Of a stretch of 5,006 nt of DNA, positions 1-4,912 are shown one piece after another; the stretch's first letter is position 1, and the number at the start of each line of letters is the position of its first letter. Position numbers and translations under genes: made by a program. The stretch is from an uncultured Collinsella sp. Its GTDB lineage: Bacteria > Actinomycetota > Coriobacteriia > Coriobacteriales > Coriobacteriaceae. The DNA lies in NCBI GenBank assembly GCA_900544645.1, contig UQWG01000073.1, positions 1 through 5,006 on the forward strand, read 5' to 3'. The notes under the pieces were generated by a model, which worked only from the letters and a program-made list of their open reading frames with translations, did no database searches and was not told the origin of the DNA.

Positions 1-261
1 TGGTCGAACTCTATAGTGCAGGTTATAGATTAAGCGATTCTTGAGCCAAGATTAACGTTGGATGAGTTTTTGGGTAGCGGTGGGAAAAGTATTAGACCTC
101 GATAGCGGGGGATGTGGTGCCGGTGCAAAACGGCGTCAAAGGTTGGTCGAGCAGGCGGTTTCTCCATTGATGTCCGCACAGCATGTGACACTTACCCTGC
201 CGCCCCGCTCTGCCGCGGCGGCATGCGTCTGAACAACGACCCTCTAAGGAGTTCGATACCG
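1..261. other. Gene-free leader region
   Basis: I see no convincing coding region here. The first ~95 bases are distinctly richer in A and T than the rest of the window and include TATAGT (12-17) and TATAG (24-28), which resemble -10 boxes, but any matching -35 for the first would lie outside the window. Bases 198-223 form a perfect 7-bp inverted repeat (TGCCGCC/GGCGGCA, 12-base loop) without a T-run. An open frame runs through from 112 into the small membrane protein gene, but its extra 50 codons lack a ribosome binding site and hydrophobic or motif content, so I treat this stretch as untranslated. Confidence 0.5.
246..251 (+). promoter_or_regulatory. Ribosome binding site that sets the start at 262
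   Basis: AAGGAG lies 10 bases before the ATG at 262. It is the only good Shine-Dalgarno match near any candidate start in this frame, so it favours the 79-residue product over the 129-residue one starting at 112. Confidence 0.75.
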
Positions 262-501
262 ATGAGTGACAACGCAAAGCATCTCGCAAAGAAGTGCGTA
301 AAGGACGCGGGGCCGTGCCTCGCGCTGTGCGTAGCCGGCGCAGCGGTCGCGCTGCTGGCTGTTCTGGGGCCGTTCGACGTGCTCCGAAGTGCCAGCTTTC
401 TGCATGTTTGCATGGCTCTTGCCGGCGCCACGATGACCGGCGGCGTGCTCGATCTGATCTTTTGGGTGTTTGACCCGTTTGGATGGAAGAGCGAGGGGTA
501 G
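262..501 (+). CDS. Small two-helix membrane protein, unknown function
   Basis: I do not recognise this 79-residue protein. It starts with a short charged, Lys-rich N-terminus (residues 1-14, including KHLAKK). Two hydrophobic stretches follow at about 17-37 (ALCVAGAAVALLAVLG) and 45-70 (ending LDLIFWVF), then a short polar tail ending WKSEG. The positive N-terminus and hairpin layout suggest a small inner-membrane protein with both ends in the cytoplasm; that topology is inference. Cysteines occur at 12, 19, 23 and 50, with no metal-binding spacing I recognise. The start at 262 is chosen because AAGGAG precedes it; the same frame is open back to 112 without such a site. The gene lies 85 bases upstream of the phosphoesterase on the same strand, so co-transcription is possible. 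No catalytic motif is visible. Confidence 0.6.
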   Translation: MSDNAKHLAKKCVKDAGPCLALCVAGAAVALLAVLGPFDVLRSASFLHVCMALAGATMTGGVLDLIFWVFDPFGWKSEG

Positions 502-569
502 GTCCCAAAGGATGGAAGGGCTGGAACGGTTGACTTAGTGATCGTGCAGAATGTGGGCTAGCGACTTAC

Positions 570-576
570 AGGGAAG
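570..576 (+). promoter_or_regulatory. Ribosome binding site for the phosphoesterase
   Basis: AGGGAAG lies 10 bases before the ATG at 587. The in-frame ATG at 551 has no purine-rich site upstream, so this match supports the shorter product. Similarity to the consensus is moderate. Confidence 0.55.
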
Positions 577-586
577 TGGTGATCCG

Positions 587-1312
587 ATGACGGTCTATGT
601 GACGGGCGATATTCACGGCGGCGTCGACATGCAAAAGCTTCGCGACTGGGATCTTGGGGATGGTCTGACAAGTGACGACTATCTCATCATCGCGGGCGAC
701 TTTGGCTTTCCGTGGGATTTCTCTGCCGAGGAATGTGCCGACATCGCCTGGCTGGAGTCGCGCCCCTATACCGTGCTGTTTGTCGACGGCAACCACGAGC
801 GTTTCGATCACTGGTCGGAGCGCCCCATGGAGCTGTGGCACGGCGGCCTGACGCAGCGTCTGTCGGACACCTCGCCCATCCGACGCCTGACGCGCGGTGA
901 GGTTTTTGAGCTCGACGGCTCAACGATCTTTACCATGGGCGGCGCCACGAGCGTGGATAAGGAATACCGCATTCCGTATTCCAGCTGGTGGCCGCAGGAG
1001 CTGCCGGACGAGCGCAACTTTGAGAAGGCGCGGGCAAAGCTCGACAGCGTGGGTTGGAAGGTCGACTATGCGATCACCCATACCTGCTCCACGCGCATGC
1101 TTTCGCCCACGCTTTACCCGGCACCTGGCTGGAATTATCCCGATGTCGATCGACTCACCACGTTTTTCGACGAGCTGGAGGACCACCTGGACTACAAGCG
1201 CTGGTACTACGGGCATTTTCATCGTGACGCCAACCCAGCCGAGTGCCACACCGTGCTCTACGACTGTATTGTCCGCCTGGGCGACGAACTCCAGCCCTGG
1301 GATGTCGCGTAG
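587..1312 (+). CDS. Calcineurin-like metallophosphoesterase
   Basis: This 241-residue protein carries the ordered metal-site motifs of the calcineurin-like phosphoesterase superfamily: GDIHG (7-11, Asp8 and His10), GDFG (37-40, Asp38), GNHE (68-71, Asn69 and His70), a lone His in ITHT (His165), and GHFH (209-212, His210 and His212). These residues normally hold two divalent metals that hydrolyse phosphomonoesters or phosphodiesters. The substrate cannot be read from the sequence. No signal peptide or membrane segment is present, so it is probably cytoplasmic. The length fits a stand-alone single-domain enzyme. The start at 587 places the first motif at residue 7, as is usual, and has AGGGAAG upstream; an in-frame ATG at 551 would add 12 residues without a good ribosome site. 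It converges on gluQRS, the stop codons being 15 bases apart. The family call is secure; the biological role is unknown. Confidence 0.93.
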   Translation: MTVYVTGDIHGGVDMQKLRDWDLGDGLTSDDYLIIAGDFGFPWDFSAEECADIAWLESRPYTVLFVDGNHERFDHWSERPMELWHGGLTQRLSDTSPIRRLTRGEVFELDGSTIFTMGGATSVDKEYRIPYSSWWPQELPDERNFEKARAKLDSVGWKVDYAITHTCSTRMLSPTLYPAPGWNYPDVDRLTTFFDELEDHLDYKRWYYGHFHRDANPAECHTVLYDCIVRLGDELQPWDVA

Positions 1313-1327
1313 GGGCGGGGTGGCTGG

Positions 1328-2329
1328 CTACTCGACCGTTACAGTGATGTTTTCCCGATGCGTGCGGATAACATCCCAGCTAAAGTGCTCGACCAGCTGC
1401 TCGGCAGAGCGCGGTGTGGCGTCCGGCGCGATGCCTGTTTGCCCGGCGAGCCAGCCCAGTAGTGCCTCGGGCGCGCCAAAGCGGGTGCGGAGCTCGCCCA
1501 GGTCCAGGTCGCGGTCGCGCTTGGAAAGGCGGCGGCCATCCGGCGACATGAGCAGCGGAATGTGCGCGTAGTGCGGCGTGGGAAGTTCCAGCAAATGCTG
1601 CAGGTAGATTTGGCGCGGCGTGGAGCCCAGCAGATCGCATCCGCGCACGACCTCGGTGACGCCCATGGCAGCGTCGTCGACCACCACGGCTAGCTGGTAG
1701 GCAAAAACGCCGTCGCTGCGGCGCACCAAAAAGTCGCCGCATTCGGTGGCGAGTGCTTCGCATTGGGCTCCATACGTGCGGTCCACGAATTCGATCACAT
1801 CGTTTGCGAGGTCGTCGACGGCGGGTACGCGCAGGCGCGTGGCCGGAGCGCGCAGGGCGCTGCGGCGGGCAACCTCCTCGGCAGAAAGGTCTCGGCAGGC
1901 GGCGCGGTAGATGGGCGTGCCGTCGCTCGCGTGCGGCGCGCTCGCGGCGTGGAGTTCGGCACGCGTGCAAAAACAGGGATAGGTGAGGCCGGCGTCTTGC
2001 AGCTGACGCAGGGCGTCCTCGTACAGATCCAGGCGATCGTGCTGGTAGTAGGGGCCTTCGTCCCACTCCAGTCCCAGCCAGGCCAGGTCGTCAATCAATT
2101 GAGTGGCAAGTTCCGGGCGCTTGCAGCGATCGTCCAGGTCCTCGATGCGCAGCACGATGCTGCCGCCTTGGCTGCGGGCCGAAAGCCACGAGCACAGGCA
2201 GCTGAACACGTTGCCCAAGTGCATGCGGCCCGAGGGCGACGGGGCAAAGCGGCCCACGACGGGGGTGGGCGCTGCCGTTGCTGGTGCGTCCGCGGCGTGT
2301 GTTGCTATGTTGCGTGCGTTGATATCCAT
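1328..2329 (-). CDS. gluQRS: Glutamyl-Q tRNA(Asp) synthetase
   Basis: GluQRS activates glutamate with ATP and attaches it to the queuosine base at position 34 of tRNA(Asp), not to the tRNA 3' end. This 333-residue protein matches the catalytic half of GluRS and lacks the C-terminal anticodon-binding domain, which separates GluQRS from GluRS. Visible signatures are GRFAPSPSGRMHLGN (26-40, HIGH-type motif with HLG at 37-39), RIEDLD (61-66), a Cys119-x-Cys121...Tyr141-x3-Cys145 zinc site, and RRLSKRD (276-282, KMSKS-type, catalytic Lys280 present). The E. coli enzyme is about 308 residues; the excess here is a ~20-residue Ala/Thr-rich N-terminus and a longer loop inside the zinc site. The start at 2329 is preferred because the upstream in-frame extension to 2614 crosses strong hairpins and shows no family similarity. 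No ribosome site is visible, but a TATACT box ends 7 bases upstream. The gene implies tRNA queuosine in the host. Confidence 0.93.
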   Translation of the reverse strand: MDINARNIATHAADAPATAAPTPVVGRFAPSPSGRMHLGNVFSCLCSWLSARSQGGSIVLRIEDLDDRCKRPELATQLIDDLAWLGLEWDEGPYYQHDRLDLYEDALRQLQDAGLTYPCFCTRAELHAASAPHASDGTPIYRAACRDLSAEEVARRSALRAPATRLRVPAVDDLANDVIEFVDRTYGAQCEALATECGDFLVRRSDGVFAYQLAVVVDDAAMGVTEVVRGCDLLGSTPRQIYLQHLLELPTPHYAHIPLLMSPDGRRLSKRDRDLDLGELRTRFGAPEALLGWLAGQTGIAPDATPRSAEQLVEHFSWDVIRTHRENITVTVE

Positions 2330-2336
2330 GCGGACG

Positions 2337-2342
2337 AGTATA
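2337..2342 (-). promoter_or_regulatory. Putative -10 box of a leaderless gluQRS promoter
   Basis: On the minus strand TATACT (5/6 to TATAAT) ends 7 bases before the gluQRS ATG, which would put the transcription start at or within a base of the start codon. No Shine-Dalgarno sequence lies between them, consistent with a leaderless mRNA, which is common in actinobacteria. The region where a -35 box should lie (about 2358-2365) has no good match, so the call rests on the -10 box and its spacing. Confidence 0.45.
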
Positions 2343-2379
2343 GCGCGGGGCTTGGCAGGGAAGGCGTTGCTGCGCTCAC

Positions 2380-2449
2380 AAGTTGGCGGCGGTACGCATT
2401 GCGCACGGTGGGTTTGCGGCTCAAGGTCTCGATCGCTGCGTACCGACTT
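2380..2449. repeat. Interrupted inverted repeat upstream of gluQRS
   Basis: CGGTACGCA (2390-2398) is perfectly complementary to TGCGTACCG (2437-2445), enclosing 38 bases. AAGT (2380-2383) and ACTT (2446-2449) extend the pairing after a one-sided 6-base bulge. It lies about 40 bases upstream of the proposed gluQRS -10 box. It could be an RNA hairpin, or two half-sites of a DNA-binding protein; the sequence alone does not say which. Confidence 0.5.
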
Positions 2450-2465
2450 AGCCTCACAAACGACA

Positions 2466-2501
2466 GAAACCCCGGCAGCTCTTCGCAACTGCCGGGGTTT
2501 C
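2466..2501. terminator. Strong terminator-like hairpin
   Basis: GAAACCCCGGCAG (2466-2478) pairs perfectly with CTGCCGGGGTTTC (2489-2501): a 13-bp GC-rich stem with a 10-base loop. T-runs are short on both strands (TTT in the stem end; on the minus strand TTTCTGTCGTTTG follows), so termination could act either way but is not certain. No gene points into it from close by. It would have to end a small RNA, attenuate a leader, or block read-through between the divergent units. Confidence 0.5.
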
Positions 2502-2526
2502 CGCGGAAAAGGGGGACATGATCCTC

Positions 2527-2577
2527 GAGCGAACGGCAAAGGGGCAAACCGTTTTCGCTCAACTGCTTTATGCCCCT
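2527..2577. other. Potential H-type RNA pseudoknot
   Basis: Stem 1 is GAGCGAACGG (2527-2536) with CCGTTTTCGCTC (2549-2560), 10 pairs with a 2-base bulge. The loop of stem 1 contains AGGGGCA (2540-2546), which is perfectly complementary to TGCCCCT (2571-2577), giving a 7-pair stem 2. The two stems interleave as in an H-type pseudoknot and could form on a transcript of either strand. It lies 26 bases from the terminator-like hairpin. No known riboswitch consensus was recognised. Confidence 0.35.
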
Positions 2578-2680
2578 CGGCTGGCGGCTCAATCAGCGCG
2601 TGCCGCGCCCACACAAAGCCGCTACACCTGTGACGGAGCTGTGAAGTGGTATCTATTGCCGGGGCGGGCTATGCCAAGGG

Positions 2681-2723
2681 TGTCCCTAATGACTAGTCAT
2701 TTAAGAACGTCCCCAATGACTAG
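2681..2723 (+). repeat. 43-base intergenic repeat, copy 1
   Basis: This matches bases 4870-4912 at 38 of 43 positions in the same orientation. Internally, TCCCTAATGACTAG (2683-2696) and TCCCCAATGACTAG (2710-2723) are near-identical with a 27-base period, and AATGACTAGTCATT (2688-2701) is a perfect 14-base palindrome. CTAGTCATT and AATGACTAG also form a 9-bp inverted pair around TAAGAACGTCCCC. The form suggests a REP-like dispersed intergenic element; whether it occurs elsewhere in the genome cannot be seen here. Confidence 0.8.
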
Positions 2724-2831
2724 CTGCCGGGGTGCTGGTGTGACTTTCATCCCGTTTGGCGCTCCGGTCGCCTAGATGTTCGCCATGCGTACCCGCAAAC
2801 GTGGGACAATGGCGCTGTTGGTTTTACAGAC

Positions 2832-2837
2832 AAAGGA
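2832..2837 (+). promoter_or_regulatory. Ribosome binding site of the DUF2207 gene
   Basis: AAAGGA lies 7 bases before the ATG at 2845. It selects this start over in-frame ATGs at 2776, 2785 and 2809, and gives a product that begins with a normal signal peptide. Confidence 0.8.
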
Positions 2838-2844
2838 TGTGCCT

Positions 2845-4788
2845 ATGAACACCCTCGCCGCCAAAGTCAGCCGGCAGCGCCACCTGTTTGCGCGATTCGC
2901 TTCCGTCTGCGTGCTCGTCACGCTTGCGTTGTTGCTGCTGCCTGTCGCCGCGCACGCCGACGGCTACTCCATGACCCAGACCTATATCAGTGCCACGGTC
3001 GAGGCCGATGGATCGCTGACCGTTGTCGAGGGACGCCAGTTTGATTTCGACGACGACATCAACGGCGTGTTTTGGGAGATCAATACGGGCTCCAACCAGC
3101 AGGGCGGCACGGCGGGCGTCGACGTGCTGAGTGTCGAGGAAGAGGACACCGCGTTTAACAAAGTCGATAGCGCGAACAAGGGCGACTCTGGCGTCTACAC
3201 GGTCGAGCAGACCGGTGACGGCGTAAGGATTAAGGTGTTCAGCCCCCACGAGAGCGGCGACAGCGCGATCTATTACGTGAGCTACACCATGACCGGTGCG
3301 GTCATGAACTGGGCCGATACCGCCGAGCTCTACTGGAAGTTTGTGGGCGACGGCTGGTCCGCGGACTCCGATGACGTTGAGATGGAAGTGTACTTCGCAA
3401 ATGCCGCTGCCGGGACGGCGGCCGTCAAGGGCGATAACTTCCGCGCATGGGGCCACGGCCCGCTGACGGGCGATGTATCGCTCGATGCGGACGAACCCAT
3501 GGTCACCTATACCATTCCCTGCGTGCATCAGGGCGAATTCGCCGAGGCACGCATCGCCTTCCCTAGCGACTGGGTGCCGCAGCTTGCCGCTTCGGGCGAA
3601 GAGCGCATGTCAACGATCCTGAGCGAAGAGAAGGAATGGGCCGACGAAGCTAACGCCCGCCGCGCTCACGCTCGCATGATTGCCAATGCACTTGCCGTGC
3701 TAAGTGTTGTTGCGGCGGTGGCCTTTACCGGCACAATCGTTATGCTCAAGCTGCGCAAGCGCAAGCCCAAGCCGCTTTTCCAGGACGAATATTTCCGCGA
3801 TGTGCCTTCGGCCGACCATCCCGCCGTGCTTTCGGCCCTCATGAGCTGGAACGAGGTGCCCGATCAGGCATATATCGCCACGCTCATGAAGCTCACTGAC
3901 GACCGTGTGATCAAGCTGGAGCAGGCGACCGTGACCAAGGCCAAGAAGGGTCTGTTGGGGCGTGAAAAAGAAGAGCAGACGTATCGCGTGACGGTGAGTG
4001 ATGCGGGCTGGAAGTCGGCCAAGGGCATTGACCACATGGTGCTCAAGGTCTTCTTTGCCGGTGCTAAGCCTGACGAGAACGGTGACCGTTCGCGCACGTT
4101 CGACGAGCTGCAGCACTACGTCAAGCAGCACGCTACACCCGTGGGTGATAAGCTCGAGGACTATCAGAACACCGTTAAGGGCAAGCTGGCCGATAGCGAG
4201 TACGTTGCCTCGGACGGCATTGTTGCAATGGTGTTTTGCCTGGTTCTTGGTATCCTGATTGCCTTTGTTCCCGTGGGATCCATCTTCTTTACCGATGGCG
4301 CACAGGCGAACATTACCGCCGCGGTTATCTCGGTGCCGATTGTGCTGGTGGGTATCGGCGTGGGCCTTACGTTCCGCCGCTTTACGCCGGAGGGCGCCGA
4401 GGTGGCGGCTCGCTGCAAGGCACTTAAGCATTGGCTCGAGGACTTCACTCGTCTAAAGGAAGCCGTCCCGGGCGATCTGGTGCTGTGGAACAAGCTGCTG
4501 GTGATGGGCGTTGCCCTGGGCGTTTCGAAAGAAGTGCTGCGACAGCTGGCCGAGGCCGTGCCTGCGGACCTGCGCAACAGCGACGATTTCTACGACAACT
4601 ACCCCTGCTACTGGTGGTACTACCATCATTACGGTACCGAGTCCCCGCTCGATTCATTCGATGACGTGTATCACGAGACCATCCGCGAGCTGGCTTCGAG
4701 CTCCGATAGCTCGAGCGGCGGCAGCGGCGGCGGCTTCTCTGGCGGCGGTGGTGGCGGCGTCGGCGGAGGCGGCGGCGGAACGTTCTAA
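2845..4788 (+). CDS. DUF2207 family membrane protein with Gly-rich tail
   Basis: The function of this 647-residue protein is unknown; I assign it to DUF2207 by architecture and sequence style. A signal peptide comes first: basic residues to Arg17, a hydrophobic core at 19-34, and likely cleavage after AHA at residue 38. An exported, acidic domain follows (about 42-280), opening with the typical YISATVEADGSLTVVEGRQF pattern. A membrane helix (about 288-311) is stopped by LKLRKRKPKP. A cytoplasmic segment (312-458) contains YFRDVPSADHPAVLSALMSW and KLTDDRVIKLE, typical of the family. Two more helices lie at about 459-482 and 499-520. A soluble stretch (521-620) with DNYPCYWWYYHHYG precedes a Ser-rich hinge and a glycine tail (625-645) ending TF. 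The start is set by AAAGGA upstream; the frame is open back to 2776 but would bury the signal peptide. It appears to be a single-gene unit, closed by a strong terminator. Confidence 0.88.
   Translation: MNTLAAKVSRQRHLFARFASVCVLVTLALLLLPVAAHADGYSMTQTYISATVEADGSLTVVEGRQFDFDDDINGVFWEINTGSNQQGGTAGVDVLSVEEEDTAFNKVDSANKGDSGVYTVEQTGDGVRIKVFSPHESGDSAIYYVSYTMTGAVMNWADTAELYWKFVGDGWSADSDDVEMEVYFANAAAGTAAVKGDNFRAWGHGPLTGDVSLDADEPMVTYTIPCVHQGEFAEARIAFPSDWVPQLAASGEERMSTILSEEKEWADEANARRAHARMIANALAVLSVVAAVAFTGTIVMLKLRKRKPKPLFQDEYFRDVPSADHPAVLSALMSWNEVPDQAYIATLMKLTDDRVIKLEQATVTKAKKGLLGREKEEQTYRVTVSDAGWKSAKGIDHMVLKVFFAGAKPDENGDRSRTFDELQHYVKQHATPVGDKLEDYQNTVKGKLADSEYVASDGIVAMVFCLVLGILIAFVPVGSIFFTDGAQANITAAVISVPIVLVGIGVGLTFRRFTPEGAEVAARCKALKHWLEDFTRLKEAVPGDLVLWNKLLVMGVALGVSKEVLRQLAEAVPADLRNSDDFYDNYPCYWWYYHHYGTESPLDSFDDVYHETIRELASSSDSSSGGSGGGFSGGGGGGVGGGGGGTF
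4717..4779 (+). repeat. GGC-rich low-complexity tract coding the Gly tail
   Basis: This tract encodes residues 625-645, almost all glycine, mostly by GGC with a few GGT and GGA codons and single Ser, Phe and Val interruptions. Such glycine tails recur at the C-terminus of DUF2207 proteins. The trinucleotide run is a plausible site of slippage and length variation. Confidence 0.8.
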
Positions 4789-4802
4789 CGGTCGTAAATT
4801 AT

Positions 4803-4850
4803 GGGATGGGCTTTTCTCGACAGCCGTCGGGGAAAGCCCATCCCCTTTTT
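4803..4850 (+). terminator. Intrinsic terminator of the DUF2207 gene
   Basis: GGGATGGGCTTT (4803-4814) pairs perfectly with AAAGCCCATCCC (4833-4844), extended inward by a U-G and a C-G pair, and is followed by C and TTTTT (4846-4850). It starts 14 bases after the stop codon. Stem, loop and T-run all fit a rho-independent terminator for plus-strand transcription. The opposite strand has no T-run after the stem, so it acts in one direction. Confidence 0.92.
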
Positions 4851-4869
4851 ACGCGCTACCTACGAAGAC

Positions 4870-4912
4870 TGTCCCCAGCGACTAATCATTTAAGAACGTC
4901 CCCAACGACTAG
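4870..4912 (+). repeat. 43-base intergenic repeat, copy 2
   Basis: This is a diverged copy of 2681-2723, same orientation, with five mismatches. The central ATCATTTAAGAACGTCCCC portion is fully conserved. The 27-base internal period is kept (TCCCCAGCGACTAA at 4872-4885 and TCCCCAACGACTAG at 4899-4912), but the 14-base palindrome of copy 1 is lost. It begins 20 bases past the terminator T-run. A related motif, GCCAAGGAGTGTCCC, follows at 4924-4938. Confidence 0.8.

Larger units (their letters stand above)
2330..2844. other. 515-base divergent intergenic region
   Basis: This region lies between the divergent gluQRS and DUF2207 genes. I find no gene in it: the open frames that cross it run through hairpins and repeats and show no recognisable protein features. 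In order it holds the TATACT box of gluQRS (2337-2342), an interrupted inverted repeat (2380-2449), a terminator-like hairpin (2466-2501), a potential pseudoknot (2527-2577), a 43-base intergenic repeat (2681-2723), and the start signals of the DUF2207 gene. No tRNA, SRP RNA, RNase P RNA or tmRNA signature was recognised. Confidence 0.7.

Noticed and set aside
530..560. TTGACT (530-535) as a -35 box for a phosphoesterase promoter
   Set aside because: The hexamer is good, but no acceptable -10 box lies 16-18 bases downstream.
1763..2521. A 252-codon open frame on the plus strand opposite gluQRS
   Set aside because: It is the antisense shadow of gluQRS in GC-rich DNA, low in recognisable motifs, and gluQRS itself is unmistakable.
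2330..2614. A 95-residue N-terminal extension of gluQRS
   Set aside because: The frame is open, but it crosses the strong hairpin and the inverted repeat, has no ribosome site, and its residues do not resemble any GluQRS. The product from 2329 already has family length.
2681..2723. A CRISPR array
   Set aside because: There are only two 14-base boxes 27 bases apart, with the 13-base spacers conserved between the two distant copies, unlike CRISPR spacers.
2518..2775. An 85-codon plus-strand open frame in the intergenic region
   Set aside because: It runs through the pseudoknot segment and the intergenic repeat, lacks a ribosome site and shows no protein-like pattern.
2805..2810. GACAAT as a -10 box for the DUF2207 gene
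   Set aside because: It matches 4 of 6 consensus bases and is well placed, but no -35 box is found at the proper distance, so it was not called as a feature.
2824..3528. A 234-codon minus-strand open frame inside the DUF2207 gene
   Set aside because: It is antisense to a well-supported gene with a signal peptide and terminator; no independent start signals were seen.
2681..4912. A composite transposon bounded by the two 43-base repeats
   Set aside because: There is no transposase gene, no terminal inverted repeats and no target-site duplication visible; a dispersed intergenic repeat explains the copies more simply.
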